Assembly (NCBI GenBank): GCA_963575745.1
Contig: CAUYUJ010016059.1
Coordinates: 384,001-448,000, forward strand
DNA: 64,000 nucleotides
Origin: Prorocentrum cordatum
Lineage: Eukaryota > Sar > Dinophyceae > Prorocentrales > Prorocentraceae
Reading direction: 5' to 3'
Part shown: positions 22,926 to 35,104 of the stretch, one piece after another
How the letters are laid out: every line of letters starts with the position of its first letter
Position numbering within the stretch: the first letter of the stretch is position 1
Made by a program: the position numbers and the translations under genes
Notes under the pieces: model-generated
What the model saw: only the letters and a program-made list of their open reading frames with translations
Database searches by the model: none
What the model was told of the DNA's origin: nothing

Positions 22926-23014
22926 GCGAGCGGCGTCGTCAATGCTCGTACAGGCATCTCTGGCCTGTGGAGCGCCTCCACCAGCCCCGCGGAAACCGCT
23001 AGAGCCGAGTGGAG

Positions 23015-23100
23015 CTTATGTATGTGTGTATGTATATATGTACATCTGTGTCTTATAATTATATATATATATGTATGTATGTATATATATATATAGTTGC
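23015..23100 (+). repeat. (TATG)n / (TA)n microsatellite
   Basis: ATGTATGTGTGTATG and TATATATA runs at 23020-23095, lying about 100 bp beyond the 5' end of recognisable LINE A. Confidence 0.9.
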
Positions 23101-23695
23101 GACAGTGCCTGCCACAACACATAATACACTCGGCCACCGTATTCCCCGCCACGAATTGCTCCATCTGCTTCCTCTGCTGGGTTCTGTACGCAGCGTTGCC
23201 GTAGGCGCGAGCTCTGTTGCGGACAAGCGACGGAGGTTTCTGTGGGGACCGCTCGAAACAAACCTTGTTGCTGTCTATAGAGAAGGCGCAGGGCAGTCTA
23301 ACGCAACCGGCCGCCCCTGCAACGCACACTCGCCACGCCGCCGGCCAGTGGTCAGTACGTCGCCCAGCAGACCTGTCGCAGTGGAGGGTGACAGAAGCCG
23401 GGCGTTCCAGGGCACACTGGAGGCCAGCAGTGTGCATGGGTTTCCACTGTAAAGCACCACCGGTTTGGAGGTCTTCCTGGGGCCGTGCATTCATCTTCGA
23501 TTGCTATCTTTGGTGAAGCTCGGCCCTGCCGACGGGATCCTGCCCGCGCCGGCGCCTCGCCCTCGGTCGTGCCGCCTCTCTCGGGAGACTCTCGCCGACT
23601 GTTGCGACTTCTGCGACGTTCTGTTCTGCGACTTTTTCGATTCTTCGTCTTCTACGATTTATTCGGCCCCTTGGCTCATGTTGATATTATTCCAG
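23101..23695. other. No recognised gene
   Basis: Ordinary-complexity GC-rich sequence. A minus-strand open frame (23494-22799) continues upstream of the LINE A endonuclease and has scattered Cys/His residues. It could be the remains of an ORF1-like leader, but I cannot show it. Confidence 0.4.
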
Positions 23696-23699
23696 CCCG

Positions 23700-24118
23700 C
23701 CGGTCACCGTCGACAGAGCCTCTCGACGCCACGCCTCGCCGTCGTGTGCGAAAAACCCATCGCGCCGTGGGTGGCGGAGACGGACTCCAGTCAGCCCGTC
23801 TCGTGGTACACCGTCACGGAAACTTACTCTGGCCACCTGGCACGAGGACGCCGCAGCTTCCAGCCGCCGCCCGAAGTTCGCAGTTATGATGTCGTGGTCA
23901 CCGTCGACAGGAGCCTCTCGACGCCACGCCTCGCCGTCGTGCGCGAAAGACCCATCGCGCCGTGGGTGGCGGAGACGGACTCCAGTCAGCCCGTCTCGTG
24001 GTACACCGTCACGGCGTGCTTCCCCACCCAAACGCGCGGAAACTTACTCTGGCCACCTGGCGCGAGGACGCCGCAGCTTCCAGCCGCCGCTCGAAGTTCG
24101 CCGTTATGATGTCGTGGA
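23700..24118 (+). repeat. Two-copy tandem duplication, period about 195 bp
   Basis: TCTCGACGCCACGCCTCGCC occurs at 23721 and 23916. Both copies carry GTGGGTGGCGGAGACGGACT, TCTCGTGGTACACCGTCACG and the GGAAACTTACTCTGGCCACC block. Copy 2 has about 24 extra bases (GCGTGCTTCCCCACCCAAAC and following) just before GGAAACTTACTC. The frame stays open through both copies on both strands, so strand cannot be decided. Confidence 0.9.
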
Positions 24119-24589
24119 AGTTGGCCGCCGCCTGGACCTTGTCCGTTCGCTCTGGCGCCGTCGCGCCCTGTGCCTCATCGAAGCGTGCCGCAGGCCTGCG
24201 AGGTGGCGGCCGTGCGCTGCACGGTCGTCGGGCCAATCCTCTGCACTGTGTGCGGGCCAGTGCCCCAGAGGCCACCGAGCCATCCGCGTGCTGGCAACGT
24301 CGTGAGGCGCTGGTCGCCAAAGAGGAGAACGGCCTCGGGCCCCTCCGACGTCCTCCGTGGCGTCGTCCCAGCGAGGGACCGCAGCACTCCCGACGCTGCA
24401 GGCGCGGCCAGGGAGCCCCCTCGGCGATGGCCCGCCTCGCAGCGGGCGGCCTGCAGCCGCACCGCGGAGTGTCGCGGCTGCCCCGCCAGACGACTGTGCG
24501 GGCCATTGCAGGGCGGCGACGATAACCCTGCGCTCCTACTCACCACAAGATGGGGATAATGAAGCTCGGGGCTCGGGGAGGATAACGAT

Positions 24590-24845
24590 TCGATTGTCCC
24601 GGCAACTCGCATGTACGATGATATGTAAGTATGGTGGAGCGATAGCCTGCTCGCTCTGGCGGGGCCTCCTTGGATGGGTCGGAGGAGCACGGAACCTGAG
24701 AAATGGCATGGTATAGCGATACCCTGCTCGCTCTGGAGGGGCCTCCCTGGAGGGCTCGAAGGGCATCCCATAGCCCTGCCACACGTTTGTGAGTTAGGAC
24801 AACTGAAACGGTGAGAATACCATATGCCTGCCACACGTCCATGCT
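24590..24845 (+). repeat. Short 78-bp tandem duplication
   Basis: CCTGCTCGCTCTGGCGGGGC near 24646 and CCTGCTCGCTCTGGAGGGGC near 24724, each preceded by GCGATA and followed by CTCC(T/C)TGGA. A CATATG / CCTGCCACACG pair flanks them. Confidence 0.75.
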
Positions 24846-26505
24846 TAGTGTTGCTACTCAACATAAGAGGATTGCAACTTCGCTTCGTACTACTTTTCCC
24901 GGCGATCATGAAGTTCGGCCTCGCCGCCCCTTGCCCTCGACCAACTCTGTCTCGGCCCAGGATGATCAACTCTCAGGTCAGAAGGGGGTACGCTTTAGAA
25001 AGCGGGGTGCGCGATTATCGTCGGGCCATTCGCAGCAGTGGTCTGCCGCGCCATCAGTCATGCCGAGAACTTGGCGAATCGCGGTCATGATTGCGGGAAC
25101 GCGGCCTCGGCGCCAGCAGCTCCCGCATGCCGTCGTCAGATCCATGACCTGGTCACCTCTGCTTCAGGTGGTCCTTCTCCCAGGCACGTCGCCGCCGTCG
25201 CTCGAGGGAATCGGCACGCGCGCGCAGGGCCGACATGCCGAGATCCACAGGCGCCACGCCGGCAGAGAGGACGACGGGATAAATCAGAACGTCCAGGCCA
25301 GCGGCATGCCCCAAGCCTGGCCGACAGGACGCCACGCAGGGTGACGATCACAGCCTCTGGATGCGGGAGCTATGCTCAAGCAGCGGCGGGAGACGAATTT
25401 GCCAAGGAGGAGGATGAGGAGGAGGAGGAGGAGGAGGAGGAGGAGTGCGTAGGACAAGGACAAGGAGGAGCATGAGGAGGGGCGATCGGAGGCCCCGCCC
25501 AGGCACGGCATAGTGGCCAGGCGCAACTGAGCGGCTCTCCTTGTGGTAGCGGCGCTCGCAGCCGTGGTTGCGATGGGGGTCGTTGTGGTGACAGTGGTAG
25601 TGCTGGTTGTGGCGGTAGTGGACGTGGTGGTGATGGTGGATGAGGTGGTGTTGGTGGTGACGCTGGTGGTGGTTGCTGTGGTGGTGGCGGTCGAGGTCGA
25701 GGTCGAGGTCGAGGTCGTCGTGGCCGAGGTAGTGGTGACACAGGCCCGCCCGGCATGCCGGCAGCACCAGACCTGGGGGCGGACTCAAGCACCTGCTGAC
25801 AGAGACCGTCCTCTCGAGTACAGTCATCGTGCTACCGTGAGCAACACAGGATGAGGAACGAAGAGGCTTGCCTGGCCACGGCGAGCCTCGGCCACGAATA
25901 GGCTCCCCGATCTAGCTCTGACGGGCGGCCCCAAACCTGGAGCCCCTCGTGAGACCCAAACTGTTCCTCACCACAGCGTCTTGACTGCACGACCTCCTTG
26001 CTGGCTCAGCGGCCGCGAGGCGAGGGGTTCCAAGGGCCTCGCCTCGGGCAGAGGGCTCACCGCCGATCAGTCGTGCTGGTCACCTCTGCCGCCCGCTTTC
26101 CCGAGGCAGTTGCCTGATACCTCAGACCGCAAGTATAGGCCTCCGATGCCCTGGCTTTGCTCGGCGCGCGGGCCCTGGAACTTCCGACCCCTTCCGGGGG
26201 ATCGTGCTTTTCATCCCGAGGCGTTCTTTTGACGGCCCCGGAGCTTCAGAACGGCGGACTACAACTGAGAATGACATCCTGGCCCTGCTTCTGTCAAGAC
26301 GCTGCATGTCTGGGTCCCAGGCGGAGGCCTGGGGTGCCACCACTACGAGGGTCGTCGTCTCCTCGAGGATGCCAGAAGCCCCCGGACCCGCAGAGAAGTC
26401 CAACCACGTCCGAAAACTCCTCGATCCTGATTATCCTCCCTCCTTTTCGATCCTCAGTTTCCTGCAGGGGGTAGTGAACAACCTACCCTCGTGACCCCCT
26501 TGGCA
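24846..26505. other. No recognised gene; GGA and GGT microsatellites
   Basis: A short (GGA)n lies at 25408-25445 and a GGT/GGTC-rich tract at 25545-25735. The rest is GC-rich unique sequence in which frames are open on both strands without recognisable domains. Confidence 0.5.
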
Positions 26506-26514
26506 TTGAACGAA

Positions 26515-26800
26515 GGTCTGTCTCCTTCCCCCTTCCTCCCGCTGCCGCTGCCGCTGTCGCTGCCGCTGTCGCTGCCACCGTCGCTGGTAGCCTCCAGGAG
26601 GCGCAAGCGGCGGCGCTGGCCATGGGGTGACGCCCGACGGAACGACGACGACGACGACGATAACGACGACGACAACGACGACGACGACGACGATCACGAC
26701 CACGACCACAACGACGACAACCACGACCACGACCACAATGCCGACGACGACCGCGACCAGGACCACGACGACGACCAGACCGTCAAACAACGGTTCAATT
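26515..26800 (+). repeat. (GCTGCC)n and (ACG)n tracts
   Basis: CCGCTGCCGCTGTCGCTG-type repeats at 26535-26590, then ACGACG/ACCACGACC repeats at 26640-26785. Confidence 0.9.
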
Positions 26801-29800
26801 CAGACGAAGAGCTGGTTCTGGGGAAAGCCCCAGGACTAGGACCAGGACCCGCTTCCCTCAGGGCTCCTGTCCTTCATGGCGACAGGGATTGGGAGGGGGG
26901 AAAGCACGTGCGCTTTCTCTTTGCACCCTGCACGCTGGCCCAGCACATCTGTTATTTTGTCCCCTCACTTGATTTTACCAGTTTCACCTATCTAGTAACT
27001 ATACAAATAAACAAATACATATAAATGTATATCGTATCTCTCTCTCTGTCTCTTCACCAAAAAGGTAGCACGAGATCCGAGCTCCTTCCTCGTCCTCGTC
27101 ATTCTTGAATTCAAGCTCGTCCTCCTCCTCATCCCCTGACACCTCCTCTTTCTCCTGCTTCTGCTCCGGCTTCTGCGGCTCCTCATCCGCCCCCCTTCCT
27201 CATTCAGGAAAAATAATCAAGGATGGTCCGCGCAGATCTGTCCATTCCCATTGCTCCTAATCGACGCGACCTTTTTGGATGGAGACCATCCAAGCTGCCA
27301 GTGCGAGTACCCGATGTCGCAGTTGTAAGGCCACGTGGTCGTCTCAGGGGTGTCCTCCATGGCCATGGCTCCCATGAGCGCCTTCGCTCTCCTCCTTATG
27401 TTAAAAAATACTCCTCTCCTGTCTCTCCTGCTCGTACCCCTCACCACTAGACGAGAAGTGGGCTTGCTGCAAATCCGTTGCGCGGACGCCTCTACAATTA
27501 CGGCGCCAAGCCCTAACGTCATCATTTCAACAAGCGATGCAACGCTTAGCCTGAGACCCTCATTGGTCGTGGCACTTTCGTGCTGGGACGCCCGCCTGAA
27601 ATGAGTGCTCTCGACAAGCCGATCAACGAAGCCACACTTTGCACCCCATGCGCCCAGCGCCTCAGCACGACCTCACCTGGCGCCCCTGAGCCATTGCACC
27701 TCAGAAGCCCGAGGCCGAACCCAGCGATTATGAGAAGGCGCCTCGGCAGCCTGGGGAATGGGTAGGACGGACGAGGAGTAGTGAGGAGGACAAAGAGGAG
27801 CAGAGCGGAGGCGTCGTTATGAAACTTCCCCGTCGGCTGGGTGCCCTAGCATCCCCGCCCGCCTCTCTTGATGCGGCGGTCGTCTTGGCAGTCGACGGCG
27901 CTGCCGTCGAGGAGGTGTACAGCAGGACGCGCTTCTTGTCGCGCCGTCGCTGCTGCTGCCGGCTGTCGGAGATTGTCGAGGCCGTGGTCGTCGTCAGGCT
28001 GGTCGCTGACAGTGTGCTGCCTGCTGGCAGACGAATTCTTGTATTTAGCCCTCTCTTTTTCTTACTCGCGCGCGCCGCCCCCAGAACCCTGCGGAGGTCT
28101 CCAGAGGCCCCCCGGAAGCCTTTGGATTCCCCCGAACGGGCCGCAAACAATACGGCCAGACGAAGGGACAGAAGAACATCCCTCAGGAACATGAGGCCAT
28201 CCGCAGGCCAAAGCACCCCCAAACTCTAAGATCACTCGATGGTACCCTCCCCCAGGAAGCACAAGAGCGTCCCACAAACACGAAGAAAAACAGTGTACCC
28301 TCCCCGAACGGACCTCGACCTTATACCGCGGTCCGACCGTAATACCCTCGATCGATCCGAACCTCCCTCCTCGAACTTCGATCTGGGGCTGCCCGGCACG
28401 TGGCGGAAGGCATGCAGGGCGGAGCTGGGCGGGGCCTCTCTCCGACAACGGCTGGCCCGCCCTTGCCCACGACGGCGTGGCGCCGCCCCCGCCCCCCCGT
28501 GGGCCACGGCTGCGCGCGGCTGGTCCCCGCCTCTTCGCCGCCGGGGGAGCCCAGGCTCCCACCGCGGGGAGGCCCGGGCCCTCCCTCGGGCAGCTCGGGC
28601 CTTCGAGCAGGGGGGGGAGAGGCCTGCGGAGGCCCTCCAGGGCCTGTGGCGGCTCTCGGGGGCCCTCAGAAGGTCTTCGATGGCCGCCGGTGGCCCTCGG
28701 AGGCCCCCGATGCCCTCGAGGCTCTCGGCGCCGGCTCTCGGTGGCCCCGCCGGTGGCTGGGCGTTCCAGGGGGTGGCCGCGCCCAGCCCCAGAAACGGAT
28801 AATCGCCTCTCGCCGCGCACTTGGCACACCCGACATGGGTACGGAAAGAATTGCTACGACGCCCGGCAGCAAATGCCGTCCAAAGCCGACGGCGGCTGCC
28901 GTTGGGCTGGTGACCTGCCGTCTCAGATGGCCAACGACCGCTGCGACCCCGACAGGGACTCCTATTCAAAATGGTCTAACACTGCTGTCGGTCTTTGCCA
29001 CCACTCTTTCGATGCCGACTTCGATCGTGCCGAGAAGACGAAGAGGAAGAGGAGGAAGGAGGTCTGGTTCTCGGGCCATGGCTCGGGTCTCCGGCGACCG
29101 TTCGGCCTCGGGACGCCCTCGGCGAGGCGCAGCCGCTGGACAGCATCCCGGGGCTGGAAAACCGCTGAGCTCAGACGAAAGCGGCCAAACCTCAAATCTC
29201 GATTCTCGTTTCGTTCGCGCTGGCACGAAAGGGGGGGGCCACGGAACTCCGGCAGGCGTGACGGCGTCTCTGCCCCATGGGAAGATGGGTTCAACGGTGC
29301 ACTCCGTCTGGGCGAGAGAGGCACGGGCGCCTCAGCTTCCCACAGGCCCTTGGCCCAACACCGCTTACTCCAGGGAGCATGCTGTCCATTTTGTCGCTAG
29401 GGGTATGCTCCAGGTTTCAGTACATGCGTTTCTGCTTGAGGCATTATGAGACGCTCTCGTTGGGATCGGCAGCTGCACCGTTGTTCTTCGGAGCGGGGAA
29501 GAGTCAGTGTTCACGTGCACCCGCAGAACGTGCTACAAGGTTCCCGTAGATGTAGGTAGCCCGAAAGTGCTTGCGTTCTGGCACGCAACATGACTTGTCC
29601 ACTTGCTTGCCCCCCTGGAGAACAGCGAGCTCGTCTCGGGGCAACTGCAAACTCTCTGGTCAGGCCCCTTCTTCGAAGTGCAGAGAGAGCCCTGCGTTCG
29701 TCGCGAGATTCGGTTCACTCGGTTCCTGACCGACTTCCTCTCCCATTGCTCTCCGCCTGATCCAACCTTGCCCTCCTCCTCCTCACCATCTCCGTCCTTG

Positions 29801-31969
29801 CCATGCTCCTCACAAGATCAAGCTTTCTCAGGAGAGGTTCGACCAGAGGGCGAAATGTCGATCGGATTTCGACCCTACCGCAAGCCAACCACACAGCGGC
29901 GACATGTCCAGTTCCCGCAAGTGCTGCCACTCGGTCTGCGCTGTGACCCCTGGAGGCCTCGCTATGCAAACAGCGAGCACTGTGCCAAGCCGTCAACGGA
30001 CAGGCTCAGTCAGCATCGAATCGGGAAATCAGACCGAATCGGACCGTGTGTCAGATCGAGCTGCATCGGCACGGAGCCCAACTTGCTTCGCATCGACTGC
30101 GTCACGATCTACCACAACGCCGCGCCAACATCGGACCGTCGGAGCGTCGGCATATCGGAATCGGATCTTGTCGAACTGGCCAAGATCGACATCGACTCGG
30201 AGAATCGGCACTGGTCCAGCCGTGCAGGCACTGTCCGAAACGGCGAGCCACCTGCACTCGACTCCGTGGTCGTCAGGGTCCGCGACGTGGCAGTGCTCGT
30301 GGCCGCGAGGACGGTAGTCGTCGTGGATACTGTAGCCGTCGTGGAGGCCGTAGTCTCGGTCAAGCTCAGCTCTGGCAGCCGCACTGTTTGCTCCCCGCGC
30401 GCCGCACCCTCTCACTCTGCCCGCCGCGGGACGGGTGCTGAAAGGCGGACGTGGTCTGCTGGGCGACACATCTGCTGACACGCGACGGCTTGACGCACTG
30501 GGCCGAACTCGCTAAGAGCTGCATCACGGAAGCGCTGAGGCCCGAATCTCGACGGCGCTGAGGGTCAAATCAGCTGCCCCTGGGGGGCGAGTAGGCCCGT
30601 GGATGGAGGAGGCGTGGCGGATGACAAAATCGGCCTCGACTCTGCTCCAGGGGGGGTTGGGGGGGGGCACTGCGCTCTTCGCCGCCCCCCCTTCGGGGTA
30701 GGAGGGCGCAGATGGGGGGATGAGCGGGGAGGAGGAGCGGTGAGGAGGAGGGTGGGAGGAACCGGGGACGGGGGGTGTTTTTCTTATGTGCCGTGTTCGT
30801 TTGCTTGTTTCCGCTTCTCCTCCTCTACTCACAAGCAACACTAGCCCACTCTATCACCTACAGGCGCCGCTAGCAAGCCACCAGAGTGCTGTGTGAAAAC
30901 AAAGTAGTGGCCACCACTGACATCACTACATTGACGAGTGCGCCCGCGGCATACATGTTTTTGAACAATAGGGGGAGAGAGAGAGAGAGGGAGGGATATT
31001 CCGAGGAAGGGGATAGGAGAAGGGGGCGCGCGGAGCGAGGTGGGTGGAGGGGGAGCAGGCGGGGAGGTGGAGGAGAGGGGAGGAACGGCAGGGGGGACAG
31101 GGGCCAGATGAGGGGCATGGTCTAGTGGAGGCTCGCAAGGGTGGTGGAATCGTCCTCAGAGGAGGGGGCTTCGCGAGAGGTGCCCCCTCAACCAGAATCC
31201 GCGGGCCGCCACCCGTACCCCGTAGCCCTCGGCCCCGCACCCCCAAGATTAGCCCCTCGTCCCAATTAGGGACCGCTTATGATGACTGCAGGCCCCGTGC
31301 TCGGGAGAACGAGTTGGCCTCGGCAGCCTTCTCATACCGGATTCGCCTCCCAACATGGCCCAAAAGAGTCCCCGGAGGCCCCCAAGACGCCGGAGGGAAG
31401 GGGAGGGGGCAGGGCGAGGGGGGCCTGGCGCAACATGGCCCGGGGCACGTGCGCGGAAAAGAGGCCTGCCAGGCGGGCGTGTCGAAAGGAGGGGAAGGGG
31501 CCGTGAAACGTGGGAGGTGTCCATGGCCCCAGCCATGATGTCCTCACCCTCCCGGTCCTCACCCCCCGCTCCGGCGCCCCCGTGGCTGAGGGCGAAGCCA
31601 AGGAGCAGCGCTGGGACAGAACAAATCGCGGCGCCGGGTGCCTCCCCCCCAGTCTTCTGACGTCGAGATCTTTTCTCAGCGTGGGCCCCCGGCGGTCTGG
31701 ACCTCCTTTCCCGTGGGACCCGCTTTTCCAGCCTGGGCTATTCTTTGACGGTCTGGGGGCACAGTGCGGTCGGAGCATGGCCACAAGAACGGGTGTCAAG
31801 TCAAGAACATGTCAGGAGGCAACTACTGCGAGGTCATCGTGGGGCGATTAAGGACGATTCGGACCGATTCAACCACTTCACCGGATCAGGCCGGATTGGG
31901 CCTGCAGGGATGAAACTGGATTAAGCACAACGAAGCCGGATTAGCACAGAGACAGCCAGTTATCGACCG
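26801..31969. other. Five kilobases without a recognisable gene
   Basis: Unique-looking GC-rich sequence with open frames up to 349 codons (28400-29449, plus) that overlap equally long frames on both strands and are Arg/Pro/Gly-rich. Small repeats: CT at 27035-27050, a homopurine GAGAGG tract at 30968-31100, and GGGGG runs near 30650-30720. I see no domain. Introns of a host gene could hide here, but no exon is convincing. Confidence 0.45.
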
Positions 31970-32094
31970 TCAGAGTGCCAGCGCCGATGCAGAATTTAAC
32001 ATTCCAAGAGTTGCATCACAGAACATCGGCCCCTTCGCCGAGAACCCGAGGCCACTATAGAGGTACCCCCGACGAAGGGCATGCAAGGTGGAGG

Positions 32095-32435
32095 TCCTTA
32101 GCACAACGAGCACGGAGATACGGCAGGTTCGTGTCGTGAGCGCTGGTTCCTGACACCGAGGGGCTCGTTCAACCTTGCACGATCGGCTGCTTCCGAAACG
32201 TCGGATCGTTCCACATCGACAGATCCTGGGTCGCCGGCGGTGTTCGGCGTTGAACACCGGCGGCGGGGTCGGCCGGTCGACACGACGCGACGCCTCCAAC
32301 GCAGGGTCCTATAGCACCCTCGTGCCGGCTGTGGGGGCACCAACGTGCAGAACATGGGCACGGCAGGCTCGTGCCGTGACGACCCCGGCGCTGGCTTCCG
32401 ACACCGCGTGGATCGTTCAATCTTGAATCGGCGGC
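32095..32435 (+). repeat. Dispersed GTTCAA-dyad repeat, two copies
   Basis: Two copies of a module of about 55 bp: 32115-32190 (GGCAGGTTCGTGTCGTGA, CTGACACC, GCTCGTTCAACCTTGCACGA) and 32355-32430 (GGCAGGCTCGTGCCGTGA, CGACACCGCGTGGATCGTTC). A third copy is at 44110-44195. Each ends in a short dyad built on CGTTCAA / TTGAACG. Confidence 0.7.
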
Positions 32436-32440
32436 AAGCG

Positions 32441-32592
32441 AGGGGAGAAGGCCTTCTCAGAAGGCTCGAGAGGCCCCCGGCCTTCCCCGAAGACGCAGAA
32501 AACTTTTCAGAAGGCGCGAGCGCTTCTGAGAAGTCCCGCTGCCTTTTGAGGAGGCCTGCTCCTTCTCATTCCCCTCCCCTCGTTCGCCGCCG
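32441..32592 (+). repeat. CTTCTGAGAAG dispersed element, copy 1
   Basis: Contains GCCTTCTCAGAAGGC, CTTCCCCGAAGACGCAGA, ACTTTTCAGAAGG, GCGAGCGCTTCTGAGAAG, TCCCGCTGCC, GGCCTGCTCCTTCTCA and CTCGTTCGCCGCC in that order. The same string of blocks occurs at 43081-43260, 62015-62188, inverted at 62456-62342, and partly at 62633-62715. The many near-palindromic 11-mers (CTTCTCAGAAG and its complement) would let either strand fold. It has no open frame conserved between copies. Confidence 0.8.
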
Positions 32593-32894
32593 ATTGAACG
32601 ATCGGCGGTGTATCGACCGCCAAATCGTTCCGTGCCTGTCGGTTCATGGCAGCGTTCCACCTTGAACGCCTCTCGGCGGATTCGCCGCCGCGTCGACAGG
32701 AGACGAACCTCCCGCAGGAACCTGCCGCAGTGATCTGTCCAACCGACGAGAGGAGGCCTGGGGAGACGAGGGGCCGCCTGTTTTCGACGTCTCCGTAGCA
32801 GTCGTCGTCGTCGACGGCACGGGGCAGTGGAGGGCTCCGAGGTCGCATCCCGCGCAGACGGGGCAGTGGCGGAGCACCATCGCGTGCGCCTCGG

Positions 32895-33092
32895 GGCGAA
32901 GGAAGGGGAGGAGGAGGGGGAGGAGGAGGAGGAGGAGGAGGATGAGGAGGAGGAGGAGGAGGAGGAGGAGGAGGGGGAGGAGGAGGAGGAGGAGGAGGAG
33001 GAGGAGGAGGAGGAGGAGGAGGAGGAGGAGGAGGAGAGGAGGAGGAGAGGAGGAGGAGGAGGAGGAGGAGGAGGAGGAGGAGGAGAATGAGG
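32895..33092 (+). repeat. (GGA)n purine microsatellite
   Basis: About 200 bp of GAGGAG repeats. The Glu-rich and (minus-strand) Ser/Pro-rich open frames are repeat translations. Confidence 0.98.
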
Positions 33093-33590
33093 AGCGGGAG
33101 GAGGAAGAGATTTAAGGCCTTCGGGGGGGTCGCCTCTTCGCCAAAGCCAAGCCCGCCTCGAAAAGCTGGTTGGAAGGCGTTTCATGAGAGGTCGGAGGGT
33201 CCCTATGGCGGGTTCTGGACACCCTGAATGACACAGACGTCGCATCCTTTGAAAGGCCGATTCTCATCTCTTTTTGCTTATAACACTGCGCCCAAACACC
33301 TTTGAGGCGGACGTTTCTTGAGGGGCCTGGTTCAGAACTCTACCAGAATCGGCGCATGCAAAATCCGCCGACCCTGTCGGCGTGTCGAAGAGACGATTTT
33401 CCAAAGCACAATTAAGAACAAAGCACACTTAAGCAGCAACGTCGTAGTTGAGTCGAAAGGAAACCCCCTTGCCTTTGATCCCTTACCCGCTGGTGTGGGG
33501 GGGTCCTGGCAGAGGGGTCCCGGGAGAGGTCCCGGGGGGGAACCAGGGGGGACCCTGGGAAGACTCGGTGGGGGTCCAAGGGGGGCAGGT
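33093..33590. other. No gene seen
   Basis: Unique-looking sequence with GGGG-rich runs (33495-33590). I recognise nothing. Confidence 0.5.
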
Positions 33591-33594
33591 CAGA

Positions 33595-34250
33595 ATGCTT
33601 CTCCCCCCCCGGGGGGTCCCAAAGCCCAAAACCTCCGAAGACGAACCAAGACTGCCCCAAGAGGCCCCGAAGACGGTCCAAGACGGCCACCGCCGAACTA
33701 TCACTCCAAGACGCCGAGGTAGCCTCCCGACGGCCCAAGAGGTTTCCAAGACGCCCCAAGAAGCCTTCAACAGCATTCTCAAGAGGGCCCCAAGAGGCAC
33801 AAATCATGTCACTTCAAACAGATATTTATCGATTTGGGGATTCTCGCCTTTCCGGCTTCCCGGCACTCCAAGACGGCCCAAAAGGCCCAAATGGTCGCCC
33901 GAAGATGCCCCAAGAGGCCTCCACGAGGGCTCCAAAGCAACACAAGAGGGCCTCAAGACGACCCAAGAGGCCTCCAAGACGGCCTAGGAGGCCCCCAAGA
34001 CGGCTCCAAGAGGGTGCCCAGACGGGGGGCCCGAACAGGCATTTCGAGCCCTCGGCCTGAGAAGCTCCCAAGAAGCGCCAATAAGCCTCCAACAAAAAAA
34101 ACAGAGACCCCATGAGGCCTCCTGGAACCCCCAAGAGGCCCCCAGGAACCTCCCAACAGGCCCCCAAGAGGCACCCAAGAGACCCCCAAACTACCCCCCA
34201 GAGGCCCCCGAGAGCGCTCCGAAGAGATCCCAAGAAGCATCCCTGAGGAC
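33595..34250 (+). repeat. CCCCAAGAGG dispersed minisatellite, locus 3
   Basis: The longest of three loci: irregular 18-24-bp units of CCCAAGAGGCCCCCAAGACG over 650 bp, interrupted at 33790-33870 by the leader also found at 16675-16790. Minus-strand translation gives Gly-Leu-Leu-Gly-Ala-Ser-Trp-type repeats in more than one frame. Confidence 0.8.
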
Positions 34251-34439
34251 TCTGACGCACGTCAGCATCGTAGTCGTCGTCGTGGTCGTACAGGGTCGGC
34301 GGCGCTGGCCGTAAGGCCTCTCCAGTATTGTAATTTAGATGAGGTCGGGCCCGAATGGGAGCGGTCAGCCGCGGGAAGGGATTCGCGACAGCCCCACACT
34401 CAAGCTCCCCACGCCCTCCTGGAAGGCCGACTTTTACTC

Positions 34440-34580
34440 CCGACACCTTCTGCAAGCGGAGCTGCCGCCGTTCTGCTTCCGCCGTGTTCCGCCGGCCGAC
34501 CGCCCCCCCCCCCGCCAGGGAAGAGACGTCAACCCCTTCGACCCTCGAAAGCGAAGCCCTTCCTGGAACGTTCAATGTGG
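34440..34580 (+). repeat. Dispersed TTCCGCC / TTCGACCCTCGAA repeat, copy 3
   Basis: Leader with GCCGCCGTTCTGCTTCCGCC, a C run at 34504-34513, then the core from 34525 (GACGTCAACCCCTTCGACC, then CTCGAAAGCGAAGCCCTT). Same orientation as the copies at 2785 and 11018. Confidence 0.75.
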
Positions 34581-34779
34581 ATCGGGAAGAGCAAGAACAG
34601 GGGGGTGAAATATGTGCTCGCTGTTCGACCGCATCTGACGCGAGCGGTTTGCGAAAGAGGGCGTGCAGGACGGATCAGAAGCGTCGCCCTGCCCTGAGGT
34701 CGCGTACCGACGTGGACGGGCGCCAGATTGCGAAACCCGCCCAAGACATTCCCACCCTCCTCGGCCATTTGCCATCCCC

Positions 34780-34925
34780 CACCTTCCGTTCAGGCGGTTG
34801 CCAACCGACGTATCCGCACGACCCACGGAGAGGCCGCCGTTGGCCAGATTGCTTTACCCCCACCCGCCATTCGGGTTGCCGCCCGACGCATCCGCACGGC
34901 CCGCGTGAAAAAGACAGCCTTCGGC
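34780..34925 (+). repeat. Two-copy repeat, about 76 bp
   Basis: GGTTGCCAACCGACGTATCC near 34797 and GGTTGCCGCCCGACGCATCC near 34873, each followed by GCACG(A/G)CCC and, later, TTGGCCA or TCGGCCA. Confidence 0.7.
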
Positions 34926-35104
34926 CAAGTTCAGTCAGTCAACCAGTCGGTCGGCGCGCTTCGCTGGCAAACGATGAGCACCGCGCGCGGAAAACCGAGG
35001 ACCATTTCCAATCGCGACCGCCGCGGTAGCCATTGACAGCATGGGCGAGCGCATGGACGCAAGGCACTCGCATGGCAACCTCGCAGGGAGAGCAACAAAA
35101 AACG

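Noticed and set aside
28400-29449. 349-codon plus frame and overlapping frames of 307 and 255 codons
   Set aside because: Arg/Pro/Gly-rich, open on both strands at once, with no motif. Expected from high GC and few stop codons.
31640-31770. Similarity between 26150-26240 and 31640-31770 (GGGCCC, CTTTTCCAGCC and TTCTTTGACGGTCTGGGG-like strings)
   Set aside because: Shared words are short and gaps large. An alignment with shuffled controls would be needed before calling a repeat.
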